From: Tricholoma matsutake
Taxonomy: Eukaryota > Basidiomycota > Agaricomycetes > Agaricales > Tricholomataceae
Assembly (NCBI GenBank): GCA_026075535.2
Contig: AP026543.1
Coordinates: 620,001-684,000, forward strand
DNA: 64,000 nucleotides
Reading direction: 5' to 3'
Shown: piece after piece, positions 21,526 through 34,070 of the stretch
Layout of the letters: each line of letters starts with the position of its first letter
How positions within the stretch are numbered: the first letter of the stretch is position 1
Position numbers and translations under genes: made by a program
The notes under the pieces: model-generated
What the model was told of the DNA's origin: nothing
What the model saw: the letters and a program-made list of their open reading frames with translations, nothing else
The model's database searches: none

Positions 21526-22225
21526 TCACACAATAATAGTTGAATAAAAAGCCACTATATTCAGAATGGTATGTGTTAGGGTGCTACTAGTACCTAATAT
21601 GGCTACATAGATTGTGAGTCTAGGCCCCCACAGCACCATATTCTCCATATCTACATCGCACAGATCCAAATTATGACTGGGGCAGCTGTTCCTGTCATCC
21701 CCCATCATTGTCCTGCTCCTGGCATTGGTGCTTGTTGTCGTCTGCCACTGCCACCATTCCTGGTCCTGGCCTTCATCTGTTGCTCCTGTTGCTGTTGTGG
21801 CCCCCATCGTCCTGCATGGTTGCTGGCTGTTGTTGTGTGGTTCCCATTGTCCTGCCTGCTCCCTATGGTCCTGTGTCTCCCTGTTGTTGCCCCCATCTTG
21901 CCCTTGTTGTTTTGTTTTGTTATCATCACCTTCCTTGGTCCTGGTCTTGGGGCTCCTCATCATCCTCATCCTCGTCGTTGCTGCCCCTGGTCCTGGTCTT
22001 GGTGCTCTTTGTCATCATTGTCATTGTTGCTGTTGCTGTCCTCCTCCTGGTCCTGATCTTCATCATGGTCTTGGTCATCATTGTCGTCATCGTCATCGTC
22101 ATCGTCTGCTGCTGCTGCTGTTGTTCCTGGTCCAGTCTTGCTCTTCGGGAGGTGGCAGCAAGAGAAATTTGATATCACCTGTGCTTGTTTTTTTGAATGT
22201 GAAAGCAAGGTGAGTGGCACTGACT
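21526..22225. repeat. Low-complexity, triplet-rich stretch
   Basis: Runs of GTCATC/GATGAC, CTG and TGTTGTT units give long open frames on both strands (poly-Asp on minus; Leu/Val/Cys on plus) without any domain. I treat these frames as composition artefacts. It resembles the interior of the 58,213-60,513 element in style but not clearly in sequence. Confidence 0.6.
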
Positions 22226-23235
22226 GTTAGGCTTGAGAAATAAATGAGGTTGATGTTGAGGACAGAAGAGTCTTATCAAAATTATTCAGTAAATGAGATG
22301 TGAAAGAATTACACACTGATTGTATAAGCTGTATTCTCAAGTTGTCAATCTTTTGAGGTTCGTGTATATGTGATGTTGCTTAAAGGGACTTGATGAAGGT
22401 TGTGAACAAGGAACAGAAAACCTAAAAGAAAACTCCCCTGCCTCAGTCAGTTAGTGGGGGGTGGTAGATGGGTTGTGGTTGGTGCTTACCTGGTGTCAGC
22501 GGCGCTGTTCCCCTCCCTGATCAGTTGGTGCCCTTGTGTTTGCCATTCCTAGTTGCCATCGTCCGTCATTTCCATGGGTGCCATTGGCATATGTCATCTT
22601 GAGCTTGCTGTGTTGTTGTGATATAGTCAAAACCTAAATCAATGAAAAAATATGTTAGTAATTAAAATGAAAAAAAAATGAAACTTACTACCTGGGCCCA
22701 TGTTTTGTGCTGCATTGGTTGTTTGTAGCCTCTGGGCAGCATTATCCAATAGTGTGGCGGGTGTGGGAGTCATCAAGGTAGATGTTGAAGTGGTGGTGGT
22801 GTGATGCGAGCTGCAGGTCATGGGTGGTGAGTGGGGAGATGGAAGTCAACAAGGCGATTTGTTTGTGTCATATTTGTCACATGTTGAGCTTTCAGTGGAG
22901 TTTGAACTGACTTCTGCAATTTTAACAATCATGTGATTTTGCTGCAGTGCTGCACTGAGTGCTGCTAGCACTATATCATTGTACAACCATTGTAAATATA
23001 TTATACACAAAATTGTCAGGAACTTGAAGCTCATGATCTATCACAACTTATAGCCCATATTGAATTATGAGTATAAAGTTGTTGTAAGATAGTGGGTGAC
23101 TTTCCATAAGATTTCAGAATAAAATATTTGCCAGATCTCAATTGCTGATCCACTGATGACAAATTTAATCCAATAATCTATTGTTTCGATTAAACCACAA
23201 GGCAGTCTGATTTAAATGCTGAATATCACCACTTA
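22226..23235. other. Stretch without a recognisable gene
   Basis: Only short frames of unlikely composition. A tract of eight A lies near 22,671. I see no terminal repeats or RNA gene. Confidence 0.3.
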
Positions 23236-23720
23236 GCCTATGGACGACATTGAGCAACTCATTCTCCAGCAGATGGAGGAAGAAGAAGAGATGCAGGATC
23301 AGGAGGCAGTTGATCATGCAGTTTCTGCAATTGCACTTGCGCTTGTTGGAGTGGAGCATGCCCACCAACTTTGAGTCCAACAGCACCAACTGAGCCACCT
23401 TTACTTATGCCATGGCCAACTACCCCCAAACCCCCACATCAGTACTCCCTGGCAGGCGCTTTACGATAGCCATAGTGATCATGTGTTTATCATGACAATG
23501 GGTATGCGTGATTGTATGGCACAGGTATGGCAGAAAAAAAACAATCCTGAGTGGCACTGCTAGCCATAATTCACCTACATAATTCAGGTGAACATTAGCA
23601 GTGGAAATCAATAAAGACAGTCACAGGAACAAGACAGGCTTACACTCCAGGAGACTGCACTTCAGGCTGCAAGTTTGACATTACAGACAGTTGGCTTGTG
23701 CTTGGTCATGTTGTGCCAAG
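23236..23720 (+). pseudogene. PIF/Harbinger-like transposase, N-terminal fragment
   Basis: The frame opens MDDIEQLILQQMEEEEEMQD and continues to STPWQALYDSHSDHVFIMTM, the N-terminal pattern I associate with fungal DDE (PIF/Harbinger, DDE_Tnp_4) transposases just before their catalytic domain. After about 23,480 frames are broken and only scraps remain. The catalytic Asp residues are not visible. The assignment rests on pattern memory, so it is moderate at best. Confidence 0.45.
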
Positions 23721-24340
23721 TTGTGTTTATTCATGCTGAAAAAAGTCTATTTGAGGGGGGGGTACCCTATCTCATTGATCCAGCTGATGGGAGTCGGCAC
23801 CTCAACAGTAAGGATATTGTTCCTCGAATTTATTCTATTAACCTAAATAAGGGCTTATGGAAAGTCACCCAGTATAATACTTGGAATATTATCCCCTGTT
23901 ATATGAGATTATATTGTAAAAATCTATAATTATGCATAATTATACATTTGGGTTTTTCCTGATGGATGCATGCACATTAGGGCCAGCTACATCAGGGGGT
24001 GGCACTGATCCCTTTGTTCAAAGGTTTGTCACTGGTGGGGGGAGTCTTTGTGCTCATGGCTCAGTTAACGAGTGGCTGGGCAACTCTCAAGATTCTGGAG
24101 AGGCTTATGGCAAAGTGGGGGCTGCCAAGGCAGCTATCAGAGCACCTTGGTGCATTCAAGGTTGAAAAACATCTCTGTTTGGTGGTAGAGAGACATCTGG
24201 CGATGCAGAGTATCAGTGCCACCATACTTTGTATATGGTAGTATGAGTTCAAGAGCCCCCCCCATGACATCAAAATTGTCTCCTTTTAACATTGTGGGGA
24301 AAATATATTTTGTGGTTGGTGTGGTAACTGTGGTTAGATT

Positions 24341-24698
24341 TCAAGATTGTGATTGAGTTGTGGCTCGAATGGCTACATACCAGCCATACCTGCCAGATGT
24401 TCCATACACTGCCACACAGATGTAGTTTTCCTGATGATCTCCCCATTTTTTATACAGATTACGTGCCTTTTCATTTGGTATGATCCATCTTGATGTGGGT
24501 GAGCCTAAATCGGATGGCAGGATATCAACATCTATGCAAGGAGTCTCATCGAGTGCCAGTGTTGATGGACCATCATCTATTAGAAATGCCAACTCAGGTT
24601 CGCATGGGCTTGGGACTGGAATTGTCAGTGGAAAATTTCCCTTTCGACATTGTGACTTGGAAAGCAAGTCATCCAGCTTTGACTGCAACATCAGCTAA
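24341..24698 (-). CDS. Hypothetical protein fragment (116 codons)
   Basis: An open frame starting MLQSKLDDLLSKSQ with an acidic middle (ELAFLIDDGPSTLALDE) and ending in a Trp/Tyr-containing stretch. I do not recognise the family. It ends about 10 bases before the TTAAGG-rich region into which the Copia element is inserted. It could be an exon of a broken gene or part of an unknown transposon. Confidence 0.3.
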
Positions 24699-24709
24699 AT
24701 CAAGGATTG

Positions 24710-25868
24710 ACTTATTTGGCTTATTTGGCTTAAACCTCAATTAAGGGAATTAAGGGGAATTAAGGAAAATAAGTTCATTTTTTCCCTTAAAACTGATAAC
24801 CGTTAAGCAGATATAATCAACCAAGCGGTATAAGCAACATGTAAGCAAATTAAGGCCGTAAGGAGCATGTAATCCCTTAAGGCCTTAAGGACTTTTTCGA
24901 ATTTTCTTCCCAGTCCCTCTCGGCATTTCCCAAAAATGGAAATTCAAACTCAGCATCACCGACGTCACACGTTGTTTGTGTTCAATCCACCGCTTCCACT
25001 CCACACCTCTACACCACCATATCCATGCCAGCCAGAGCCACTAGTGACTGCAAGCAAGATTCATATTCTATGTATGTTGTAACAATGAGATGGTGCCAAG
25101 ACACCCACACCTAGGACGACGACCCAGGATGGGACCAGGAGAACCCACCGCTGTGAGCCCCTGCTCGCAGGCTGGATGGAGGGATGAATGACAAAGATGA
25201 AGATGAATAACGAGGGGGAGAGGATGACAACGACAAATGACAAACCACTACCACAGCACCTCTAACCACCGCAGTGAACAACTGCTCACGGGGTACAAAC
25301 GGGGAGCAACGAGATGGGACGACAATGCCAGGGGACTGGGATGGAGAGGGGTATGAACAATGCATGCAGCAAGGAGGAAGAGAATGGTGATGGGGCCAAA
25401 AAAAAACATCAAAAGGCGAGTTTTTTTTCTTTCCCCTTTTCTAATTTCATTTCCTTGTGGCTAACAACAAAAATTTTAGGTAGTGATTTTACTATTGACA
25501 ATGATGACGGGCGCCCCCTGATCGACCCCCACTACTGCTACGAGCCCCTGTTCGTGGGGTGGTTAGATGGTAGCATGACCATATGCCCACAAGGAAGGCC
25601 ACAAGGACGATGGGGTGACATGACAGCAGCACCCGCCATAGCAGGTACCACGACGCAAGGAATGCCGCCACCCTTCACCTCCTGTCATCTCCCTCACAGC
25701 GAGACGGGGTTTTTCGCTTTGTAGCATTGAGATGGCATGACGCCCAACCAGGACACCATAACGACGAACAGCATGCCACCAGCCACCAGCCTCGTGAGCA
25801 ACCGCTTGGGTGGATCGCGGGTGGAATGACAACGATGACAAGGCCGCCATGATGATGGGGGAGCAGCA
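24710..25868. other. Copia A host region, left part, with TTAAGG-rich terminus
   Basis: 24,710-24,895 is dense in TTAAG/CTTAA units and starts ACTTATTTGGCTTATTTGG. The matching right part (31,320-31,548) has similar CTTAA units and ends GCATAATAAGT, which pairs loosely with the left start. This suggests a decayed DNA element of about 1.5 kb that Copia entered. From 24,900 to 25,868 there are short GAC/CCA-rich frames without a domain. Confidence 0.4.
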
Positions 25869-26324
25869 TGTTGGATTGGCAAGGCTAACGCAAGACCTGA
25901 AACCCCGCACTCGCTTTAGCAGCTGCCATGCTATTTTTACACCATGTCTACATTCTTCGCGCCGTCCCTTTCTATGACCCTATCATGCTACAATATTGCA
26001 TTGCTGTGCTTGTACTACTACTCCCTGTTCCTTTACTTTTCCTCTGTCTTGCTGCTCTCGTCCAGAGCTTATTCTTTTGTTCGGCTAATTGTAGTTTAGC
26101 TTCTTTTCGGCTTATGTATTTCTACAGTCTGGTCGACTCATCTCCCCTCAGTCATTTGGCTACTCACAAACACTGAGGTGAGATTTCTACCTACTACTAT
26201 GCCTACTCTATGTGCTCACTGTGTACTCATAGTATTCATTCTTAGGTGATTTAATATAGTCATTTGGCTACTCGCAAACACTGAGTATTCATTCTTAGTT
26301 TCCGATCGAGTTCCTATCATCACA
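25869..26324 (+). repeat. Copia A 5' LTR
   Basis: 456 bp, the promoter LTR. It contains two copies of a short block around ctactcgcaaacactgag near its 3' part. It is identical in length to 30,730-31,185, with about a dozen or fewer substitutions. Confidence 0.96.
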
Positions 26325-26375
26325 GGTTATTGGGCCCCTGGATTGCTCTTGTAACTATTGGGTCTTTCAGTTCTA

Positions 26376-29300
26376 ATGTCTACAACCACTGCGCTTACTA
26401 CCACCGACATCCTTCCATCGTCTCTCCCTAAGCTCTTACCCACGGGCTTGAACTGGACTGCATTCTCCATCCGTTTTAAGGAAGCTATTGAGGCGAAAGG
26501 TTTCTGGGGCCATTTTTATGGCACCTCACCGAAGCTGACTCTGAGTTTGCCACCCATTACTGGAGATCAAGACGTGCTGACTCAGTGGTTGAAGGACAAA
26601 CGTTCCGCAAAGGCACTTCTCACTCACCATATCCCTGACTCCACATTGATCCGAATCCACGCAAAAGAGTCCCTGATGGACAGATGGAATCTTATCGTCA
26701 CGGAGTTCACTCAGAAGGGTGCTTTTGCCCAAGCCGAGTTGCGTACTCGCTTCATGGATTCGAAGTGCCCTGATAAGGGTAATGTTTGTGAGTTCTTGGA
26801 TGAGTTACATGTTGAGAAGGAGAAGCTGGCTACTTACAGTGTCATCATCGAGGACAAAGACTACCGCTCCATAATTATCAGCTCCCTCCCTAATTACCTC
26901 TCCAACTTCGCTTCTAGTCTTCTTGCAAATGCGAGGTTGCATGCGCAGTCGAAGACTGTCGATCCCGATCAGTTGATCTCGTTGATCTCTGAGGAATACA
27001 ATCGTAACGTATCACAGCGTTTGCGGCGCACCACAAAATCCTCGAAGACAGATGAGAAAGATGAAGCTATGCTTGCGTTGTCAAATGGGAAGGGGAAGCG
27101 GGAGCGCAAACCTCGTGGTGTGTGCTGGAAGTGCGGAGAGAAAGGTCATTTCAAGGACAAGTGTCCTAAGCCTGCGAAAGATATGAAGAACAACTCACCT
27201 AAGAAGGGCGGTTCTGCAAACGCCGCTGTTGAAGATGATTCGGAAGACGAGGCCGCTTTTTTCGTCGAAGGTGATTGGGAGTCTGATGATGATCTCCCAG
27301 AGCTTTGCACTGTGTCCAACTCTGATTCCGAGGAAGGTTCTGATACCGAGCCTGATGGGGATAGCAAGGGGGATTGGTTCTCTGAGATCAGCGAAAGTGA
27401 CAAGGGCAGTGGCTGGGAAACCGAGGAGCTATTCGAGGCTGATGGTAGCGAGTGCGGCTCGCTAGTCAGTGTTGACTCGAACTTGGTGGCCTCTGATCTT
27501 GAAGATGTTGCAGTTAATGTTGACACTGCCAGCATTACCGATCACGTACCTTGTGTCGAAGTTTATGACTCAGGGTGCACCAGGCACATCTCCCCATATC
27601 GAGATGCAATTAATAATTTTGTCGAGATACCCCCGAAGTCGTTCTGAGCTGCGAATAAGCAAAGTTTTAAGGCAGTCAGAACAGGCGAGATGATGATTGA
27701 CGTACCTAATGGTGTTGATATCTCACAGCTAAGTCTCACCGAGGTGTTGTATTCACCAGAAGTCGGGTACACACTCGTGTCTGTGGGCCATCTCGATGAC
27801 AAGGGCTTCTCATTGACATTTGCTGGTGGCAAGTGCACCATCAAAGGGCCGGACGGTGTGTGTGTGGGCGAAGTCCCAAAGAATAGTAACGGTCTTTACA
27901 AAGTTGCACATGAGCGAGATGAAGCGAATGTGGCAGCCGAGGTCCTTACCTTGGATCAATTCCACTGTCGTATGGGTCATATTTCCCCAGAAGTAGCATG
28001 GAAGCTTGTTGACAAAGGCTTTGTGACGGGCGTGAGATTGGAAACCACGCCAACCAGTGATCCCTTCTTCTGCGAGTCCTGTGTGTATGCGAAGGCAACG
28101 TGTAAGCCTGTCGCAAAGGCTTGGGAAGGGGAACATGCTACTGAGTTCGGTGGTGAAGTCCATAGTGACTTGTGGGGACCAGCGCCCGTGGCCACGAAGG
28201 CTGGAAAGCATTATTATGTCACTTTTACAGATGACAAAACACACTTGACTTACCTGAACCTTCTACGTAAGAAGGATGAGACCTTCGATTCCTATAAGGA
28301 GTATGAGGCGTGGTGTGATATGCATTTGGATGTACGCATTAAGGTTTTCCATTCTGATCGCGGTGGGGAGTACCTAGGGAAGGCATTCATCGCCTACCTA
28401 AAGTCAAAGGGTACCGAACAGAAACTTACTGTTCACGACACACCCCAGCACAATGGCTTTGCTGAATGCCGTAACCGCACCATCGTGGAGCGAATTCATG
28501 CACTGTTGCACTCAAGTGGGCTCCCGAAAATGATGTGGGGTGAGGCGGCACACCACGTCGTTTGGTTGATGAATCGCACATTGACCAGAGCCATTGATGG
28601 AATGACACCATACGAGGCTGCTTTTGGGAAGAAGCCTGATTTGCGGCATGTACGTGAATGGGGTGAGAAAGTTTGGGTTTGTATTGAGGGTGGCGATAAA
28701 TTAGGTGGATGCGTGAAAGAGGGCCGTTGGTTGGGAATTGATGAACATAGCAAAGGTTTCAGGATTTATTGGCCTGATAAGCGGACGGTTACAACAGAGC
28801 GAAACATCTATTATGACAAATCATGCTTGTCAGTTTGTCATCTCGAGGGGGAGGATTGGGAGTTTGTCGAAACAAAAATTGACATACCAAATTCTTCGAC
28901 ATCCACTACTCCACTGGCACCTCCCGCTCAACCTGTTGCGCCTGAAGTCTCATCTCCTACTCGTACGTGTGCCCCAAGTCCCAGTCCATCTGATAATCAG
29001 GATCTTCACGAAGAAGAGCCTGTCCCCGCAAAACGCGTCAGGAAGCCAAGCCAGCGTGTCCGCAATATTCTCGAAGGCCGTGGAGCTACTTCAGCTCGCC
29101 CCTCTGATCCGGTCGTTGCTGCAGGTGTGCAAGTACCTCCCATTGCCGAAGAAGCTCCTGCTCAGGTGCTTGAGGGGGAGGGAATTGCTGATTGGATGAT
29201 GGTAGCCGACTTCGTGGATGAATATGTGATGGTGGCCGAAATGAGTGATTTTGAGGCTCTTGAACCGAGCTCTTCAACAGAGGCGAAGCGCCATCCTGAC

Positions 29301-30722
29301 TGGCAGCTGTGGGAGAAAGCAATTCACGAGGAGTTAGCAACCTTACAAGAGGCTGGAACTTGGGAACTCACCGAAGCGCCCAAAGGAGCCAATATTGTCG
29401 GCTCAAAGTGGGTTTTCTGCGCGAAGAAGGACGCCGCCGGAATTGTCATCTGTCACAAGGCACGTCTTGTTGTGCAGGGATTCTCGCAGGTTCCAGGTGT
29501 CGACTATTTCGACACATTCGCTCCCGTTGCTAAGCTCGCGTCAATTCGAGCCATTCTTGCTATGGCCGCCGCAGAAGATATGGAGCTCCATCAGATCAAT
29601 ATCAAGGGGGCATATCTCAATGGACTCAAGCAGTCTGGAAGGCGCTGGTATCAGAAACTTGTCGATATCATGCTGAAACTTGGGTTCTCGAGGTGCGATG
29701 TCGACCAGGCTGTGTTCTTTAAGTGAGACGGGCGTAACTTGACCACAGTGTTGGTGCATGTCGACGATTGCACGATGGTGGCAACCTCGATTATTTTGGT
29801 TGATCATTTCAAGACCGAGATTGCCAAGCACGTTGAGATCACTGATCTTGGCGAGCTACACTGGTTGTTAGGCATCGGGATCAGGCGTGATCGTGAGAAA
29901 CACACCATCCACCTCTCCCAACGTTCGTATATCGACTCTATTCTCCGTCGTTATAACCTCCAGGACCTCAAACCCGTTTCCACGCCTATGGAAACCCATA
30001 TCAAACTCTCAACGTCTCAGTCACCTGCCACCACTGCCGAGTTTGCTCAGATGCGCGATGTCCCATACCATGAAGCTGTCGGATCCCTCATGTATGCGTC
30101 ACTCGGAACTCGTCCCGATATATCCTTTGCCATTCAAACTCTCTCGCGTTTTTCCACTAACCCCGGAGTTGCTCATTGGGAGGCCGTCAAACAAGTTTTC
30201 CGCTACTTGAAGGGCACGACGGATCTTTGGTTGTCATACGGTCAGAAGAAGGTTGATTTGATGGGCTATGCAGATGCAGATGGGAGTACGGCCGAGGACA
30301 GGCATGCTATTTCCGGGTACGCTTTCATTATTCATGGGGGAGCTGTTTCTTGGAGTGCTAAACGCCAGGAAATTGTTTCTTTGTCGACGACCGAAAGCGA
30401 ATATATCACCACCACCCATGCTGCCAAAGAAGCTTTGTGGCTTCAGTCCCTTATTCAACAACTTTTCGACACCACCTTATCCCCAACAACACTTTACTCC
30501 GACAATCAATCTGCCATCGCACTCACAAAAGACCACCAATATCATGCGCGTACCAACCACATCGACATCCGATATCACTTCATCCGTTGGATCGTTGAAC
30601 AGGGTTCTATTCGGCTCATTTACTGTCCCACTGATGACATGGTCGCTGACACCTTTACCAAGGCCCTTCCTTCTGCGAAAGTCAAGTACTTTGCTGCAGA
30701 ACTCGGACTCGCGTTACCTTGA
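26376..30722 (+). pseudogene. Copia A gag-pol polyprotein
   Basis: One frame from ATG 26,376 encodes, in order: Gag with a CCHC knuckle (CWKCGEKGHFKDKC); a Ser/Asp/Glu-rich spacer; protease (VYDSGCTRHISPY); integrase with HHCC finger (FHCRMGHIS, CESCVYAKA) and catalytic blocks VHSDLWGP, FHSDRGGEYL and GFAECRNRTIVERI; RT (WVFCAKKDAAGIV, IKGAYLNG, LVHVDDCTMV); and RNase H (SDNQSAIALTKDHQYHARTN). TGA interrupts it at 27,645-27,647 and 29,724-29,726, each at a conserved Arg position (CGA in relatives). In RT, KGAYLNG joins LKQSGRRW at about 29,625, lacking roughly 35 residues normally between them. The frame is otherwise open. Confidence 0.93.
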
Positions 30723-30729
30723 GGGGGAG
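30722..30729 (+). promoter_or_regulatory. Copia A polypurine tract
   Basis: GAGGGGGAG lies directly before the 3' LTR and includes the last bases of the gag-pol stop. It is the expected primer site for second-strand synthesis. Confidence 0.75.
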
Positions 30730-31185
30730 TGTTGGATTGGCAAGGCTAATGCAAGACCCGAAACCCCGCACTCGCTTTAGCAGCTGCCATGCTATTTTTA
30801 CACCATGTCTACATTCTTCGCGCCGTCCCTTTCTATGACCCTATCATGCTACAATATTGCATTGCTGTGCTTGTACTACTACTCCCTGTTCCTTTACTTT
30901 TCCTCTTTCTTGCTGCTCTCGTCCAGAGCTTATTCTTTTGTTCGGCTAATTGTAGTTTAGCTTCTTTTCGGCTTATGTATCTCTACAGTCTGGTCGACTC
31001 ATCTCCCCTCAGTTGTTTGGCTACTCGCAAACACTGAGGTGAGATTTCTACCTACTACTATGCCTACTCTATGTGCTCACCGTGTACTCGTAGTATTCAT
31101 TCTTAGGTGATTTAATATAGTCGTTTGGCTACTCGCAAACACTGAGTATTCATTCTTAGTTTCCGATCGAGTTCCTATCGTCACA
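30730..31185 (+). repeat. Copia A 3' LTR
   Basis: 456 bp, followed by the TSD copy CAGCA. Near-identical to 25,869-26,324. Confidence 0.96.
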
Positions 31186-31190
31186 CAGCA

Positions 31191-31548
31191 ATGATTGGGG
31201 GTGAAGGGGAACATTTAGGACAGTGAAAAGGGGTGTCGAGTGGGGGTTGGGTAAACACATGGGAACGATGGGAGCAGGGATGAAACCGTAGTCAGCGATG
31301 TGCTTATATATATATATTATTCTTATTTTTTTGCTTAAACTGCTGCTTACGTTTCCTTATTGACATGGCTAGGCAGCCCCCTAAGAGCCCAAAAGCGGTT
31401 TAAGAAGTGATATAAGCGTGAATAAGGGGAATTTTGCTTAATTCAGGAAACGACCCTACTTATTCTAAGCAGAATTTCCTTAACAGCCATTTGCTTAATC
31501 TTCCTTAATTTCCACTTTAAGTGCAATAAGGAGACATTAAGCATAATA
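31191..31548. other. Copia A host region, right part, TTAAGG-rich
   Basis: Continues the sequence interrupted by Copia. It has an AT dinucleotide run near 31,305 and many CTTAA/TTAAG units from 31,330 to 31,548. See the left part at 24,710. I see no gene. Confidence 0.4.
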
Positions 31549-31553
31549 AGTTA

Positions 31554-31832
31554 GTGTCAGATTTTCCTGATGAAACAATGATGCTTTACCGCCTGGCTGA
31601 ATGGTTGGACAAGCATAGTGGTCTTTCTCTTGTCAACGCGTTTTATTGGACTAGTGAAGGCCAAACCGAGACCCGATCAAATACGCTGTTGTTCACGCGG
31701 TTTGGCGGAGCCATGAGGGGAATAAAAGACAATTATTATGTAACACTGCTATCATATTGTCATCAAGTACAATCAAGGACCATCTTGTTGACTGTCTGTA
31801 TTGATGGCGCATGGACGGTCGGTGGAAGGTGA
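31554..31832 (+). pseudogene. Possible upstream exon of the kinase-like gene
   Basis: A 92-codon frame reading SDFPDETMMLYRLAEWLDKH and TRSNTLLFTRFGGAMRGIKD begins right at the edge of the TTAAGG-rich region. It is on the same strand as, and 0.7 kb upstream of, the kinase-like pseudogene. I do not recognise a domain. It could be an exon of that gene or of an unrelated one. Confidence 0.25.
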
Positions 31833-31839
31833 CCACCCA

Positions 31840-32520
31840 GAAGGTATCCAGGCCCACCGCCCAAATCTAGAGATCTATATCCATCATCACAAAGAATGGG
31901 CCTTATAGAGTCCTACTAAGCATCAAAGGTGCTGTCTAAGGTGACTCGGACAATTCTTGCAAACTAGACCTGTCAAGTTGTTGGGACTGGCCAGCCTAGC
32001 CTGGCCAACATACTGCATCATCTCATCTATGCTCTGACCGCTCTTCTGTGCTTCAAGTTAATTAGCTACAAGCAATGGCCCACTGAATCCTAATGCTTGG
32101 GAACTTCCTGCATGGCCCACATAATCTGAATCATCGGTTGTTATTACCTTTTTTTGGATGCCCATATTTCAGCCAGAGGTATTGCAGAGGTAGACGTTTA
32201 TCGCTATTAATATAATGATCATCCTTTGCTTTGAATCGAAATTGTATAAGCCCTGCCCAACCTTAGATTTTTAAACCAGAAATGAAGTCGAATAGTTGGT
32301 ACTCAAAGGCATTACTAAGTTGACCAGATTGTCGACACTATATAGTTGACTAATATGTTACCAAGATATTGTGAGGGTACCATCAGACCAGGTTTAGCGA
32401 TTGTCCTGAGATGTTTGGCTGTCATGTAAGAAAGGCATTACAAACAAAGTTCAACCTATTAGGTTGGACTTCACATCTGAAGAGGGAAAGAAATGCGTAC
32501 TCAACTAGTCATGTGTAGGT
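31840..32520. other. Stretch without a recognisable gene
   Basis: Mixed composition with stops in all frames. No repeats, RNA gene or TE termini were seen. Confidence 0.3.
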
Positions 32521-32526
32521 CAGCAC

Positions 32527-34070
32527 ATGACAGAAACAATAGATCACATGACTATATCGCCCGCATCCATGCCGACACTCCTTCATTTCCTGCAGAATGC
32601 CCACTTTCCAGCCCCACCAACAGTGATAAAGGAAACGGCTAATTCCACAGATGTCTCTGATGTGGATATTGGACTAGTTGAGGATGCTTGGAAGGCCAGA
32701 TTTGCCATACGAGACAACACTCTTGTCGACAATCTCAGCGGTACTCTAGCACAAATTCTTGGACAGACTCCTCTAGGTGCAGGTGAATTGGATGCCCATT
32801 TCTCACCCCATCTAGAATCGGAAGATGCTGACTGGCGACGACCAAACGATTCAGAAGCGAAGGTGTGTCATGATCCATCACGTCGTCCTTGCCTAATTAT
32901 TTAACCTCAGACTGTCCAACTGTTGAATATAGGCATCAATATGGCCTTGAAGCGCTGTGCCAGAAAGTATGATCCACAACTTGAGGTATCATGTGAACGT
33001 GAGGGCTCGAGTCGTTCTAAGGTCGACATGGTTATTTTTGTCAATAACATTTGTCGGATCCTTCTTGAGGCGAAATCTCCTACAGTAATGGAACATATTT
33101 GCAATATAGTACCTCTCCATGGCATGAAGTTGAGATGGGAGCCAGGAGGGCCATTGTTGTCGAAGGTGTTTTTGAAGGTCAATTCCTATCTTCCTATCAC
33201 GCCAAGTTAGCTGATCAAGAAAGACGATCAGGCTGCTGTTTATCTTGGTTTGAGAAAGCTAGAGTGGCTGTTTCTGACTTGCCACAATTCCTGGATCGTA
33301 TTCCATTTGACAAAGATCCACAATGAAATGGTCTTAGCCTATTCCCCTATGATCGATATTACGAATTCCTCAGCTCCTTTCTTGGCATTTTTTGGTGTCC
33401 TTCTCTCTGTTGTAAAAAAATTCCACGGTTTTCCCAGTCAATCTCATTGCCAGAAGAGGGAGATGAAGAGGGTCCAGCTGACCCCCCCAGTGACGGCGAT
33501 CATGGTGTTAGATCATGCACCTATAGGCCCTCTGGGGGTGGAGGTCGCTCCTCTGATCCACCCATGACTCATTCGCATCATAGAGCTGAGGGCGACAGTG
33601 CTGGTAATAGTTTGCTGGTTTGTTTCCCCACACTTCATTGGCTGTAGCAAACTAACTGGCTTGAATGCTGTACAGCTCACTTCTTCTCCTGCCCATGCGT
33701 CTCATTCTCATTGGATCCACCTACATAATACAAGCAACCGTTCCGTAGCCCTTTCCTTTCCACCTGAGTGGGGCCGATTCCTCAGGATTACCAATCTTTT
33801 GGGGGTGGGATCAACTGGTGGTGTATATCAAGGCACTATAGGGAGCAAAACTCTGGCAGTGAAAATTGTCGAGATTCTGGGCCCTGAAGATAGCCAAAGC
33901 AGCAGAGGCTCCAGTCTGAGTTCGGTATCTATTCACTCTTGGAACTTGCGTTCAGTTCAGGAAAGTTAACTCAGTGTATCACGCTGCAATGCTACAGCGT
34001 TTTTGGAAGCGAGTGGCTAGACACTTTAATCATGGAGTTGCATGGCCATTCTCTGTCTAAGTGGGATGAC
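32527..34070 (+). pseudogene. Protein-kinase-like gene of a fungal family (pseudogene), fused to a Plavaka remnant
   Basis: Blocks in order: an N-terminal helical region (FLQNAHFPAPPTVIKETA); a region reading SRSKVDMVIFVNNICRILLE (32,923-33,100); LEWLFLTCHNSWIVFHLTK with LAYSPMIDITNSSAPFLAF (33,250-33,420); then a kinase N-lobe with glycine-rich loop LLGVGSTGGVYQG and the VAIK-type lysine in LAVKIVEIL (33,800-33,880). A hinge-like IMELHGHSLSKWDDL follows (about 34,030-34,068). Frameshifts separate blocks at about 33,190, 33,440 and 33,905. The C-lobe, with the HRD and DFG motifs, is absent. At about 34,070 the reading frame passes into Plavaka transposase, so the kinase was truncated there. 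Confidence 0.6.

Larger units (their letters stand above)
25869..31185 (+). mobile_element. Copia LTR retrotransposon A
   Basis: Two 456-bp LTRs (25,869-26,324 and 30,730-31,185), both starting TGTTGGATTGG and ending TCACA, with TSD CAGCA at 25,864-25,868 and 31,186-31,190. The LTRs differ at only a few sites, so insertion is younger than that of Gypsy A by this measure. One gag-pol reading frame (26,376-30,722) fills the interior, followed by a polypurine tract TGAGGGGGAG. Two TGA codons and a deletion in RT make it non-autonomous. Confidence 0.97.

Noticed and set aside
21673..22213. Overlapping Val/Leu/Cys-rich plus-strand frames that look like membrane proteins
   Set aside because: They are produced by triplet repeats (GTCATC, CTG, GTT). 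Three registers and both strands are open.
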